The notes under the pieces are model-generated. The model had not been told where the DNA came from and made no database searches. It saw only the letters and a program-made list of their open reading frames with translations. Positions 7,283-17,034 of a DNA stretch of 64,000 bases are shown here, piece after piece. This DNA is from an uncultured Chitinophagaceae bacterium (GTDB lineage: Bacteria; Bacteroidota; Bacteroidia; Chitinophagales; Chitinophagaceae), in assembly GCA_937907395.1 (NCBI GenBank), contig CALCII010000013.1, forward strand, positions 1 to 64,000, given 5' to 3'. Numbering within the stretch: position 1 is the first letter of the stretch; the number at the start of each line of letters is the position of its first letter. Made by a program: the position numbers and the translations under genes.

Positions 7283-8556
7283 ACCGCTTTAACCAGGTAA
7301 TAATTCTTCTTTCCTTTTTGCACCAGTAAATATTGATTGTGTAGGAGCAAACTGCTGCTTACCATAAAATCGATCCCTTCCACTTTTTTACGGTTGATGC
7401 TGATGCCTCCACCCTGTATCATTTTCCTGGCTTCTCCTTTGCTGGGGAAGATGGTGGTTTCGGCAAGGAATGAAACCACATCAATTCCGGCATTGAGTTT
7501 TTCTGCGGGAAAATCAAATTTCACAACGCCTTCCATTGCTTCGAGATCTTCTATGCTGAGGCTTTCTGCAGGGGCTGATTGATTGGCAAACAGTTTGGCT
7601 GTTGTTTCAATGGCCAGTTTCAGCTCTTCTTCGCCATGAACAAAAACAGTTATTTCTTCAGCAAGTTTTTTCTGAAGAAGCCTTTTTGCCGGATCTTCTT
7701 TATGCTGTTGAATCAGGCTTTCTGTTTCTTCTTTTCCAAGGAAGGTGAAGATTTTAATCCACACTTCAGCATCGGCATCACTGGCATTTAACCAGAATTG
7801 GTAGAACTGGTACGGTGATGTTTTTGTAGCATCCAGCCAGATATTTCCCTGTTCGGTTTTTCCAAACTTGGTACCATCGGCTTTCTTTATGAGCGGACAA
7901 GTAAAGGCAAATGCTTCTCCGTTTGCTTTTCTGCGGACGAGTTCAGTACCTGTTGTAATATTCCCCCATTGGTCACTTCCACCCATCTGAAGTTTACAAT
8001 TTTTATGTTGGTACAGCCATAAAAAGTCATATCCCTGCATCAGCTGATAAGCAAATTCTGTGTAGCTGAGCCCCACCTCGCTGTCGATCCGTTTTTTTAC
8101 ACTGTCTTTGGCCATCATGTAATTGATGGTAATATGTTTTCCGGTGTCTCTGAGGAAATCTATAAACGAAATTCCCTTGAACCAATCATAGTTGTTGGCC
8201 ATTTCCGCTGCATTGGGCCTGGAAGGGTCAAAGTCAAGGAATTTTTCCAACTGTGCTTTCACGCCTGACACATTCCGGTTGAGTGTGGCTTCGTCTAAGA
8301 GGTTGCGTTCCTGGCTCTTACCGCTGGGGTCGCCAATCATGCCCGTGGCGCCGCCAACCAGCGCTATGGGTTTATGTCCGGCTTTTTGCAGGTGAACCAA
8401 CAATAGAATGGGCACAAGGCTTCCAATGTGAAGACTATCGGCTGTAGGGTCAAACCCGATGTAAGCAGTAGTAAGCTCTTTTTTCAATTGTTCCTCTGTT
8501 CCGGGCATGATGTCCTGAATCATACCTCTCCATCTTAACTCATCTATGAGGTTCAT
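7279..8556 (-). CDS. tyrS: tyrosyl-tRNA synthetase
   Basis: Charges tRNA-Tyr with tyrosine. Class I features: HIGS (HIGH-type) in TADSLHIGSLVPILL, the Tyr-binding YDFLWLYQHKNCKLQMGGSDQWGN block, the KFGKT (KMSKS-type) loop, and a C-terminal S4 RNA-binding domain (FPSKGEARKMIQGGGISINRKKV). I chose the ATG at 8556 (425 residues, MNLIDELRWRG). An upstream in-frame ATG at 8616 would add 20 unusual residues, but a consensus -7 promoter box lies between the two starts at 8574-8581, so the longer form would not be on the transcript. Confidence 0.95.
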   Translation of the reverse strand: MNLIDELRWRGMIQDIMPGTEEQLKKELTTAYIGFDPTADSLHIGSLVPILLLVHLQKAGHKPIALVGGATGMIGDPSGKSQERNLLDEATLNRNVSGVKAQLEKFLDFDPSRPNAAEMANNYDWFKGISFIDFLRDTGKHITINYMMAKDSVKKRIDSEVGLSYTEFAYQLMQGYDFLWLYQHKNCKLQMGGSDQWGNITTGTELVRRKANGEAFAFTCPLIKKADGTKFGKTEQGNIWLDATKTSPYQFYQFWLNASDADAEVWIKIFTFLGKEETESLIQQHKEDPAKRLLQKKLAEEITVFVHGEEELKLAIETTAKLFANQSAPAESLSIEDLEAMEGVVKFDFPAEKLNAGIDVVSFLAETTIFPSKGEARKMIQGGGISINRKKVEGIDFMVSSSLLLHNQYLLVQKGKKNYYLVKAV

Positions 8557-8573
8557 TTCGGCTGAATTTTCCG

Positions 8574-8581
8574 CAAAAGTA
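8574..8581 (-). promoter_or_regulatory. -7 promoter box for tyrS
   Basis: TACTTTTG on the minus strand matches the Bacteroidota TAnnTTTG consensus, 17 nt before the ATG at 8556. I see no TTG at the ideal upstream spacing. Confidence 0.55.
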
Positions 8582-8666
8582 GGGCAGGGAGGGGCATCTT
8601 GCGTAAAATTGGGCAATAATCGTTGAAAATCAACGTTTAAAACTTTTGTCTATATCTCAACAGCTA

Positions 8667-8697
8667 TTGATTTTGGCAGGAAGAATTTTTACATTTG
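8667..8697 (+). promoter_or_regulatory. promoter of the PorV-like/PorU-like operon
   Basis: TTG (8667-8669), 20 nt, TACATTTG (8690-8697): full match to the Bacteroidota sigma-ABfr pattern. It leaves a leader of about 60 nt before the ATG at 8766. Confidence 0.7.
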
Positions 8698-8765
8698 TAA
8701 AATGCCAAGCAGCCAATCAGCTGTTTTGACCATCTAAAATTAATTGTTTACCGAAAATTCACCGG

Positions 8766-9878
8766 ATGAGAAACCGATCCATATTGTTGTCCGCAGCCCT
8801 TTTATTCTCTTTATCTGCCTTTACACAGATACGAATTTATTCCAACGAATTTCTGAATATTGGTGCCGGTGCCCGTGGCTTATCAATGGGTGGCGCACAG
8901 GTAGCATCGGTTAAAGATGCAACAGCCGGTTATTGGAACCCGGCCGGATTAACTGAAGTTAAAAATGATCCTACACTTTCATTGATGCATGCAGAATACT
9001 TTGCCGGCATTGGTAAATATGACTTTGGAAGCCTGGCAATTCCTGTAGCAGGGAATAAACGTACGATTGGTATATCCTTGTTACGCTTTGCGGTTGATGA
9101 TATCCCGAATACACTTTATCTCATAGAGCCAGATGGAAGTATTAATTATTCCAACATTAAGAGTTTCAGCAGTGCCGATTGGGCGTTCCTTCTTTCTGTT
9201 GCCCAAAAAATAAAAGAAACCGATAACAAAGTCATCAGTGTGGGTGGTAATGCAAAAATTATTCGCCGTACAGTTGGTTCATTTGCGAAATCATGGGGCT
9301 TTGGCCTGGACTTCGGTATTCAGATGAAAGGAAAGAATTGGGCATTGGGTGCAACTGCGAAAGATATTACTACGACTTTCAATACATGGAGTTTTACGTT
9401 TACAGAAAGAGAGAAAGAAGTGTTGTTCCTAACCAATAATGAAATACCGATTCGTTCTACTGAACTTACGGCGCCCCGTCTTATTCTGGGTGGGTCTTAT
9501 GATTTCAGATTGGGAAAGGACCTGAAGTTGAAAGCAGAAGCAAATATCGATTTCACCTTTGATGGCCGCAGAAATACGTTGCTCAGTTCAAATCTGATCA
9601 ATGGCGATCCGAAGCTGGGCGCTGAGTTGAGTATAAAAGATGTGTTTTTTGTGAGAGGTGGCATCTATAATTTCCAGAAGACCTATGCCGATGGCGATAC
9701 GCTCAATCAAAAGAAAGTCTGGATCTATCAGCCAGCAGCAGGTGCCGGGTTCAAGCTGGGCGGGACATTATTTGTGGATTATGCATTCACCAATCTTGCC
9801 AATCAATCAAATCCTCTTTATACACATATCGTTTCCTTACGTCTCGACCTTTTGAATAACAAACGTTCCAAGAAATAA
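8766..9878 (+). CDS. PorV/PorQ-family outer membrane protein
   Basis: 370 residues with a signal peptide (ILLSAALLFSLSAFTQ). The start of the mature protein, FLNIGAGARGLSMGGAQVAS followed by DATAGYWNPAGL, is the hallmark of the PorV/PorQ (UPF0164) beta-barrel family. PorV carries type IX cargo to the sortase PorU at the cell surface. The downstream gene, 13 nt away, is a PorU-type sortase, so the two probably form an operon and work as a shuttle-sortase pair. This may be a PorV paralogue rather than the main PorV. Confidence 0.8.
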   Translation: MRNRSILLSAALLFSLSAFTQIRIYSNEFLNIGAGARGLSMGGAQVASVKDATAGYWNPAGLTEVKNDPTLSLMHAEYFAGIGKYDFGSLAIPVAGNKRTIGISLLRFAVDDIPNTLYLIEPDGSINYSNIKSFSSADWAFLLSVAQKIKETDNKVISVGGNAKIIRRTVGSFAKSWGFGLDFGIQMKGKNWALGATAKDITTTFNTWSFTFTEREKEVLFLTNNEIPIRSTELTAPRLILGGSYDFRLGKDLKLKAEANIDFTFDGRRNTLLSSNLINGDPKLGAELSIKDVFFVRGGIYNFQKTYADGDTLNQKKVWIYQPAAGAGFKLGGTLFVDYAFTNLANQSNPLYTHIVSLRLDLLNNKRSKK

Positions 9879-9891
9879 TTAACTGAAAAAC

Positions 9892-12800
9892 ATGAAAAGA
9901 ATTTTTTACTCGATCCTTTTCGTTGTGCTGGCTTATAGCTCTGCAAATGCACAAACCTTCATGAACGAATGGGTTGATTACAATAAAACGTACTACAAGT
10001 TTGCCATTGGTGCAAATGGAATTTATCGCATCAGCCAGTCTCAGTTGTCCTCGTTAGGGCTTGGTTCTGTTGATGCATCCAGTTTCCAGTTATGGCGCAA
10101 TGGCGAGGAAGTACCATTGTATACATCTGTTAACACAGGTAATTTGCCTGTTGGTGGCTTTATTGAATTCTGGGGTGAAGCCAGCGATGGCAAATGGGAA
10201 AAAAGGTTATACCTGAAGCCCAAATACCAGATCAATGAACTCACCAGTTTGTTTACAGACAGTGCTTACTATTTCTTAACTGTAAACACAACTGGCCCCA
10301 ATAAGAGAATAAACACATTTAATAATGATCTTTCTTCTCCTTTAGCTCCGGAATCTTATTTTGTCTATAAATCTGCATTCAGTTTCCGTAATCAATACAA
10401 TGTTGGTTTTGCGGCAGTAGTGGGAGAGTATGTTTATTCGGCTTCTTATGATGAAGGAGAAGGGTATACCAGCTTAAATGCAACACCGTCCTCGCCGGTA
10501 ACTTCTACTCTGAATAATTTATTTGTTTCACCTACTGGTCCCGATGCCAAGGTGAAATTCTCAGTTGTAGGTCGTGCACTCAATACCAGAAATGTAAGAG
10601 TGCGTTTGAATAATACAATATTGAAAGACCTGGAAATGAATTATTTTAATTCAGTAATTGACAGTTCTCTTACATCGGTTCCCTTATCACTCATCAGTTC
10701 AAGTACCGCAACATTTCAATTCCAGAATTTGTCGCCGGAACCAACAGACAGGATGCTGGTTGGTATGTATGAGCTTACTTATCCTCGTTTATTTAATTTC
10801 GGGGGGCAGTCGAATTTTGTTTTCGAAATGCCTGCAAGCCCCGATGGCAACAGGCTTTCTATAACCAATTTTAATTACGGATCTGTTGCGCCGGTATTAT
10901 ATGATCTTACAAATGGATTACGCATAACAGCTGATATTTCTACTCCTGGTGAAGTGAAGGTGGTGTTGCCTCCCTCTGAAACGAAAAGAAAATTGGTTTT
11001 AATAAGTATGGATAATTCAAATGTGAAAGGCATTTCACGTTTTTCACAACGTTCATTTGTGAACTATTCACTTACAAGTAACCAGGCAGATTACATCATC
11101 ATATCTAATCCGATTATCTATTTTGACCAGAACGGAATCAACCAGGTGGATGAATACAGAAAGTATCGCAGCAGTTCTGTAGGTGGCGGCTTTAATGCGA
11201 AAGTGTATGATATTACTCAGTTAATTGATCAGTTTGGATACGGGATTAAAAATAATCCGCTTTCTATCAGGAATTTCCTCCGGTATGCCCGGCAGAATTT
11301 CACTAAATACCCGGAATTCTGTTTGTTAATTGGAAAAGGAGTTGCGCAACACAATCTCAGGTCTAATGAACTAACATACAATAATCTCGAACGCTTGGGA
11401 TTGGTGCCCACGTTCGGTGTACCTCAGTCTGATGTTACATTATCGAGTGATGAAGGGTCAATTGTACCTAAGATACCAATAGGCAGGTTGAATGTTGTGT
11501 CGGCAAAAGAAGTGAAGGGATATCTGGATAAAGTGAAAGAATATGAAGGTTGGTATAGTAATCCATCCTGTAAAATTGATGATGAATTCTGGAAAAAGAG
11601 TGTGATTCATATTGGTGGGGCAAATGACTTTTTGGGCGAACAGATCATGTATTACCTCGCAGAGTATAAAAACGATATTCAGGATACGCTTTTTGGAGGT
11701 AATGTTTCTACGTTTCAGAAGTCTTCGCTGGCAAGCGTACAAACTTTGTCGGGAGAAGCGGTTAGCAAATTGTTTACGAATGGATTTTCATTGATGACCT
11801 ATTTCGGTCACTCATCTGCTAATACTTTAGAGTTTAATCTTGATAACCCTGAGAACTATCCTTACAATGGGAAGTATCCGATTTTCCTGGTAAACGGTTG
11901 TAATGCCGGTAACCTATTTCAACTGGATTCTTTACGTTTAACAGGTAGTTATACACTTTCCGAAAAATACGTGGTGGCATCACCTCAAAGAGGATCAATC
12001 GCCTTCATTGCCAGTACTCACCTTGGTATTGTGAATTATTTGCACTTATATACGGAGCAGTTTTATAAGCAAATGAATGAAATTTCTTACGGGAAACCAA
12101 TCGGAAGAATTATTGCCAATGTGATTGATACGCTCATGAGAGAGTATACGATTGAAGATTTTTATGTGCGTATGCATGCAGAAGAAATAACCTTGCATGG
12201 TGATCCTGCTATAAAATTTTATGCGCCTGAAAAACCTGATTATGCAATAGAATCTTCACTCGTAAAGGTTTCACCGGAATTTATTTCAATTGCAGATACA
12301 AAGTTTAAGGTACAGGTGAAGATGGCGAATATTGGAAAAGCTATTGCCGATTCTGTACACATTCTGATTCAACGTGAATTCCCCGATGGTAGAAAAGAAT
12401 ATTTATTTAACCGGAAAATGAGAGGTATCCGCAGTCTGGACTCCATTAATCTTGAGCTACCCATTAATCCTATTACAGACAAGGGAAGACATGTGATTAC
12501 CGTGGTGATTGACGGTGAAAACCAGATCAGTGAAATATGTGAATCAAATAATACGGTAACAAAAGAGTTTTTCATTTATGAAGATGAAATAAGACCAACC
12601 TACCCTTATAACTACGGTATTGTAAATAAGCAAAACATTACTTATTACGCCTCTACTGCTAACCCATTAGGCAGTTCCAGGAAGTATTATTTCGAAATTG
12701 ATACCACTCAGAATTTTAATTCATCCATTAAGAAAATTGATTCTGTTACATCTGTTGGTGGTTCAATTGCTTTCAAACCATCAGGTTTAACATTGCGTGA

Positions 12801-14955
12801 TAGCACCGTTTATTACTGGAGAGTAGGATTAAGGAATGAAACGACAGGTACTGTTTTATGGAACACAGCCAGCTTCATTTATCGCAATCCATCTACAGAA
12901 GGTTTTAATCAATCGCATTACTTCCAATTCCTCAATAATGATTTTAATGACATTTTTATTGATCCGGTTAAGAGAGATTTTGAGTATAAAAATGTAAACA
13001 GGAAATTGAAAATCAAAACCGGTTTGTTCCCTTATTTCAACTCGACTAAAAATCTGGTTTTTCTTGATTTGCAGCAAGTGGATGCGTGGAGATGTGGATT
13101 TAATGTGTTTTCAATTTATGTATTTGAACCTAAGATTTTAAAATCCTGGGTGAATACCGCTGTTGGAGGTGAAGGACGATTTGGAAGTTTGAATCCGTTG
13201 TGTTTGGGATATGACCGCAAGTTTTTTGAATTCCCGATGGAAAACCCTGAGTACAGAAACAGGGCTCGGTTAATGCTGGAGCAGGTTCCGCAAGGTTCTG
13301 TTATTTTAATCATTAACCAGGGTACTGGCGAGGGAGGAGGTTTTGTTAGTCCCAATTCGGCATTTATTCAGCAGTGGCAGAATGATACACTTATATATGG
13401 GGCTGGTAATAGTATTTATCATACGTTCATTAAGAACGGACTGTCTGAAATTGATAAGTTCACTAAAAACCTTCCTTTTGCATTCGTTTATGAAAAGGGT
13501 AATACTGGTTTTGTCCGTCAATTCATTGGTGAAACAGAACGTGATTATATTGACGTGGTAGTTGATGTACCTGCTCAGTTGTATGAAGGTACAGTGGAAA
13601 CACCCTGGCTCGGACCTGCTAAAAGCTGGGATAGATTTCAATGGGATGGCGATTATCCCGGGGGCAGGAATCCTTCTGATTCACTGTTCTTTGAAATTTA
13701 TGGAAAATCAGTTGCGGGTAATGAAGTGATTCTGGGAAGAGTTACTCATTTTAAAGACACATCAATAAATTATATCGATGCTAAAGATTTTCCATATCTC
13801 AAAATGAGGATGTACAATTCAGATCCTGTAACATTAACTCCGTTCCAGCTGAGATACTGGAGGTTGCTGGGAGAATATGTTCCGGAAGGAGCTATTGCGC
13901 CGAATATCAAGTTCCAGATGAAAGATACAGTGGAGCTGGGCGAGCCTTTAGTCTTTACAATCGCATTTAAAAATGTAAGTGAAACTGCATTTGATAGCCT
14001 GAAGCTGAAGTTGATACTAACGGATAAGAATAATGTACCCATAGAGATACCACTTTCGAAAACGAAAAAGTTATTATCGGGTGACACCATTCTTGTGAGC
14101 TATACGATTGATACTAAAAAACTGGCCGGATTGAATTCATTGTACCTCATGGTGAACCCCGACGATGATCAGCCGGAACAGTTTCTGTTCAATAATTTCG
14201 TGTATAAGAGTTTCTATGTGAAGCCGGATCTCTATCATCCATGGCTCGATGTAACGTTTGATGGAACACATATCCTGAACAGGGATATTGTGTCTTCAAA
14301 ACCACATATTCTGATCAAGTTGAAAGATGATAGTAAGTACATGACGCTTACTGATACTGCCGGAATAAAAGTGAGAGTGAAGTATCCGGATCGTACAATC
14401 AAAGAATTCAGGCTTGGAACTGATTCAGCCCGGTTTACCCCAGCTGGTTCAGGTGCAGATAATACAGCAATTGTTGACCTGTATCCGTTCTTTACACAGG
14501 ATGGCGAGTATGAGTTATTTGTATCGGGTACAGACAGAAGCGGTAATACAGCCGGCAGCCTGGAATACAATGTTGCCTTCCAGGTGATCAACAAGCCAAT
14601 GATTTCTAATTTGCTGAATTATCCCAATCCGTTCACAACTTCAACAGCGTTTGTTTTCACTCTTACAGGATCACAAGTGCCACAGAATATGCGAATTCAG
14701 ATTCTTACGGTTACCGGAAAAGTGGTTCGTGAGATTACGAAAGCAGAATTAGGGCCTATCCGCATTGGCAGAAACATCACTGAATATAAATGGGATGGTA
14801 CTGATCAATACGGAAATAAACTGGCTAACGGAATTTATCTGTACCGGGTTATCACCAACCTCAATGGTAAGGGGCTTGAACAGTACAAGGATCAGATGGA
14901 TAATACAGACCAGTATTTTAACAAAGGTTACGGTAAAATGTATCTGATGCGATAA
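9892..14955 (+). CDS. PorU-type sortase, long form (PorU2-like), C25 peptidase
   Basis: 1687 residues with a signal peptide ending ANAQ. The gingipain-like C25 domain in the middle has TYFGHSSANTLEF (His640) and FLVNGCNAGNLF (Cys670), the expected catalytic dyad. Beta-rich repeats of CARDB/Ig type follow (DSVHILIQREFPDG; VILGRVTHFKDTS). The C-terminus is a FlgD-like/type IX domain (NYPNPFTTSTAFVFTL, then NGIYLYRV). Classical PorU is about 1100-1300 residues, so the length fits the long form found with a PorV-like partner. It probably cleaves type IX signals and attaches cargo. It ends at a terminator shared with the convergent glycosyltransferase. Confidence 0.8.
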   Translation: MKRIFYSILFVVLAYSSANAQTFMNEWVDYNKTYYKFAIGANGIYRISQSQLSSLGLGSVDASSFQLWRNGEEVPLYTSVNTGNLPVGGFIEFWGEASDGKWEKRLYLKPKYQINELTSLFTDSAYYFLTVNTTGPNKRINTFNNDLSSPLAPESYFVYKSAFSFRNQYNVGFAAVVGEYVYSASYDEGEGYTSLNATPSSPVTSTLNNLFVSPTGPDAKVKFSVVGRALNTRNVRVRLNNTILKDLEMNYFNSVIDSSLTSVPLSLISSSTATFQFQNLSPEPTDRMLVGMYELTYPRLFNFGGQSNFVFEMPASPDGNRLSITNFNYGSVAPVLYDLTNGLRITADISTPGEVKVVLPPSETKRKLVLISMDNSNVKGISRFSQRSFVNYSLTSNQADYIIISNPIIYFDQNGINQVDEYRKYRSSSVGGGFNAKVYDITQLIDQFGYGIKNNPLSIRNFLRYARQNFTKYPEFCLLIGKGVAQHNLRSNELTYNNLERLGLVPTFGVPQSDVTLSSDEGSIVPKIPIGRLNVVSAKEVKGYLDKVKEYEGWYSNPSCKIDDEFWKKSVIHIGGANDFLGEQIMYYLAEYKNDIQDTLFGGNVSTFQKSSLASVQTLSGEAVSKLFTNGFSLMTYFGHSSANTLEFNLDNPENYPYNGKYPIFLVNGCNAGNLFQLDSLRLTGSYTLSEKYVVASPQRGSIAFIASTHLGIVNYLHLYTEQFYKQMNEISYGKPIGRIIANVIDTLMREYTIEDFYVRMHAEEITLHGDPAIKFYAPEKPDYAIESSLVKVSPEFISIADTKFKVQVKMANIGKAIADSVHILIQREFPDGRKEYLFNRKMRGIRSLDSINLELPINPITDKGRHVITVVIDGENQISEICESNNTVTKEFFIYEDEIRPTYPYNYGIVNKQNITYYASTANPLGSSRKYYFEIDTTQNFNSSIKKIDSVTSVGGSIAFKPSGLTLRDSTVYYWRVGLRNETTGTVLWNTASFIYRNPSTEGFNQSHYFQFLNNDFNDIFIDPVKRDFEYKNVNRKLKIKTGLFPYFNSTKNLVFLDLQQVDAWRCGFNVFSIYVFEPKILKSWVNTAVGGEGRFGSLNPLCLGYDRKFFEFPMENPEYRNRARLMLEQVPQGSVILIINQGTGEGGGFVSPNSAFIQQWQNDTLIYGAGNSIYHTFIKNGLSEIDKFTKNLPFAFVYEKGNTGFVRQFIGETERDYIDVVVDVPAQLYEGTVETPWLGPAKSWDRFQWDGDYPGGRNPSDSLFFEIYGKSVAGNEVILGRVTHFKDTSINYIDAKDFPYLKMRMYNSDPVTLTPFQLRYWRLLGEYVPEGAIAPNIKFQMKDTVELGEPLVFTIAFKNVSETAFDSLKLKLILTDKNNVPIEIPLSKTKKLLSGDTILVSYTIDTKKLAGLNSLYLMVNPDDDQPEQFLFNNFVYKSFYVKPDLYHPWLDVTFDGTHILNRDIVSSKPHILIKLKDDSKYMTLTDTAGIKVRVKYPDRTIKEFRLGTDSARFTPAGSGADNTAIVDLYPFFTQDGEYELFVSGTDRSGNTAGSLEYNVAFQVINKPMISNLLNYPNPFTTSTAFVFTLTGSQVPQNMRIQILTVTGKVVREITKAELGPIRIGRNITEYKWDGTDQYGNKLANGIYLYRVITNLNGKGLEQYKDQMDNTDQYFNKGYGKMYLMR

Positions 14956-14977
14956 CAATAAAGTTGATTGAAAACAA

Positions 14978-15004
14978 AAGCCGGCGAAAGCCGGCTTTGT
15001 TGTT
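14978..15004. terminator. bidirectional terminator
   Basis: AAGCCGGC GAAA GCCGGCTT hairpin with T-rich sequence after it (TGTTGTTTTA) and AAAACAAAA before it. It lies between convergent genes. Confidence 0.75.
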
Positions 15005-15025
15005 TTATTGAAAAAAAATTTTTAA

Positions 15026-15973
15026 TCAGAAGCTTTCTTTCATCTCAGTTTGATATTCTAATACATTCGATTCGTTTTCAATAATGTCTTTAATTCTGTA
15101 ATGTGTGCCTTGAATGCTTGATTTAACGATTCGGTTCCATCTCTTTTTCCAGGAACTGAAAATAATCAATTGAATACCGCCCAGTAAAAAAGCTGCAGAT
15201 ATAATAGCAAGAGGTAAGTTATTTAATCCGGTTATGGTCAGAACAACAAAAAGCACTATTCCTGCAAATACACTTCCATACCCGGCTACCAACAAGGAAT
15301 GAATCGTTTCAGAATAAAGGTTGTTTAGTGCATTACGTGTTTCATAAATGAGGTTTCTGAAAGAATATTTCTTTTCTTTCTCTTTGCACACCGGATTTTC
15401 AAAAGCTAACGTCGTGCTCCGGAAATCGGCCCATGTATAAAAATCAAAAATGAAATGATTTTTGATTTTCATTTGGTGTAATGCATCCGCTACTTTATGA
15501 TTCATTATTCTGTAAGCTGTAAAATCAATTTTATTTTTTTGAGGTGCAATCTTCTTTAAAAACTTATAATAACTATTCAGGAAAATCCGCAGAGGATCCG
15601 ATAATGCTTTGGAGTTGGAAACTTCTGCTGTTACAATATCAAACCCTTCATCCATTCTGCCAAGTAGCTGTGGAATTAAAACAGGAGGGTGGTAGAGGTT
15701 TCCGCTCATCACCAGGATACGTCGCCCTTCTGCATAGTCAAGCCCGGCAGATATGGCATTTGTTTTGCCAAAGTTTTTTGTAAGGCAAATACATTTGATC
15801 CGGTTGTCCTTATGTGTTAATTGTTCTATTTCAAACAAGGTGGAATCTGTGCTGCCGTCATTGACCCAGATCAACTCAAAGTCATCCGGAACATGTTTGC
15901 GCAGCTCGTAGTAAAACGGCAGAATGAAATCTGCTTCGTTAAAGACGGGTACTATAATTGATAAATCAGCCAT
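15026..15973 (-). CDS. family 2 glycosyltransferase with degenerate DxD
   Basis: 315 residues. N-terminal GT-A domain of the dolichol/undecaprenyl-phosphate sugar transferase type: SIIVPVFNE, WVNDGSTDST, LTKNFGKTNAISAGLDYA. C-terminal region has two hydrophobic segments (about 230-255 and 262-285) and a charged tail. The place where relatives have MDADLQHPP reads MSGNLYHPP, so both Asp residues of the metal-binding DxD motif are replaced (Ser90, Asn92), while the flanking HPP..IP remains. It may be inactive or use another mechanism. The natural role would be transfer of a sugar to a lipid carrier. Confidence 0.8.
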   Translation of the reverse strand: MADLSIIVPVFNEADFILPFYYELRKHVPDDFELIWVNDGSTDSTLFEIEQLTHKDNRIKCICLTKNFGKTNAISAGLDYAEGRRILVMSGNLYHPPVLIPQLLGRMDEGFDIVTAEVSNSKALSDPLRIFLNSYYKFLKKIAPQKNKIDFTAYRIMNHKVADALHQMKIKNHFIFDFYTWADFRSTTLAFENPVCKEKEKKYSFRNLIYETRNALNNLYSETIHSLLVAGYGSVFAGIVLFVVLTITGLNNLPLAIISAAFLLGGIQLIIFSSWKKRWNRIVKSSIQGTHYRIKDIIENESNVLEYQTEMKESF

Positions 15974-16075
15974 TAGTTTTCGTAGGATAGATTGTTAGGT
16001 GGATTTCAAATGCAAGTTAATAACAGAAGAATAGGAAAAACAGGGTGTTTTTTTGCGATTTTTGCGTTGGTAATT

Positions 16076-16672
16076 TTACGATGATTTGAGTAGTTGTTGG
16101 TTGCGGAGCACATATTTTCCAAGTATGTCAAACTCTATATTTACTTCACTGCCTTTCTCAACAGACTGTATGTTCGTGTGTTCATAGGTGTAAGGTATAA
16201 TTGTTACTTTAAATGAATCCGTTGTAATATCAAATATGGTTAAGCTGATTCCGTTTAAAGAAATAGATCCCTTTTCAACAATCAATGGTGCAAAGTTTTC
16301 CGGAATCCGAAATGTATAATTCCAGCTTCCTTCCCGAAAATCTTTCCCGATGCAAACAGCCGTTGCATCCACATGTCCTTGTACCAGGTGGCCATCTAAC
16401 CGGGCAGGAAGTTCCAGGCACCGCTCCAGGTTGATTAATTTACCAACTTCCCAGTTCTTAAGTGTGGTTTTGAGAAGGGTTTCTTCAACCGCTGTAACCA
16501 GATGTGAGCCATTATCCGCTTTTTCAACGGTGAGGCATACCCCGTCATGCGAAACGCTTTGATCTACACGAAGTTGTGATGCCAAAGAAGAATTTATACG
16601 AAATGTTTTATTTGTGCCGCTGTTTAGTACTTCTGCAACCGTACCTGCGGCTTCTATGATACCTGTAAACAT
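16076..16672 (-). CDS. ribE: riboflavin synthase, alpha subunit
   Basis: Converts two 6,7-dimethyl-8-ribityllumazine molecules to riboflavin. 198 residues, with the signature MFTGIIEAAGTV at the N-terminus and two homologous lumazine-binding halves: SHDGVCLTVE (first) and SLNGISLTIFD (second), with GHLVQGHVDAT between. Length is normal. It is divergent from rpsU, about 100 nt away; TAATTTGC on the minus strand just upstream resembles a -7 box with one T missing. Confidence 0.95.
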   Translation of the reverse strand: MFTGIIEAAGTVAEVLNSGTNKTFRINSSLASQLRVDQSVSHDGVCLTVEKADNGSHLVTAVEETLLKTTLKNWEVGKLINLERCLELPARLDGHLVQGHVDATAVCIGKDFREGSWNYTFRIPENFAPLIVEKGSISLNGISLTIFDITTDSFKVTIIPYTYEHTNIQSVEKGSEVNIEFDILGKYVLRNQQLLKSS

Positions 16673-16709
16673 GGTTGCAAATTAGCAATGGGTTAGTTTC
16701 ATTTTCGTT

Positions 16710-16739
16710 TTGTTATTTCGAAGCGTAACCCTATCTTTG
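16710..16739 (+). promoter_or_regulatory. rpsU promoter
   Basis: TTG (16710-16712), 19 nt, TATCTTTG (16732-16739): full consensus. A purine-rich AAAGGGGG lies about 10 nt before the rpsU ATG. Confidence 0.75.
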
Positions 16740-16771
16740 CGCCCTAAATTCCTTAAAGGGGGTATCATATT

Positions 16772-16969
16772 ATGTTAATTATCGATTCAAAAGATTGCGA
16801 AAACATTGACAAGGCACTGAAGAAGTACAAAAAGAAATTTGAAAAAAGTAAGGTGTTGCTTCAGTTGCGTGAACGCCAGTCTTTCACAAAACCTTCTGTT
16901 AGACGCAGGGGTGAAGTGCTGAAAGCAATCTATAAACAACAGATTGCCAGCGGTAAGATCGAAATCTGA
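16772..16969 (+). CDS. rpsU: ribosomal protein bS21
   Basis: 65-residue small-subunit protein. It has the short acidic start, a basic helix (KALKKYKKKFEKSKV) and the RERQSFTKPSVRRRGEVLKAIYK core seen in Bacteroidota bS21. It helps 30S initiation by sitting near the anti-Shine-Dalgarno region. First gene of the rpsU-xerC-hpf group. Confidence 0.93.
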   Translation: MLIIDSKDCENIDKALKKYKKKFEKSKVLLQLRERQSFTKPSVRRRGEVLKAIYKQQIASGKIEI

Positions 16970-16992
16970 TAAAGATTCTTTTCTTATAGCCG

Positions 16993-17025
16993 ATAGCCGT
17001 AGGGTTTTATTACCTTTACGGCTAT
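16993..17025 (+). terminator. hairpin between rpsU and xerC
   Basis: ATAGCCGTA and TACGGCTAT form a 9-bp stem around a 15-nt loop. The tail (CTGTATTTTATG) is only partly T-rich, so it may be a weak terminator or attenuator reducing xerC expression. Confidence 0.5.
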
Positions 17026-17034
17026 CTGTATTTT

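Noticed and set aside
8557..8616. Upstream start of tyrS adding 20 residues
   Set aside because: A consensus -7 box lies within this extension, and the extra residues do not look like TyrRS.
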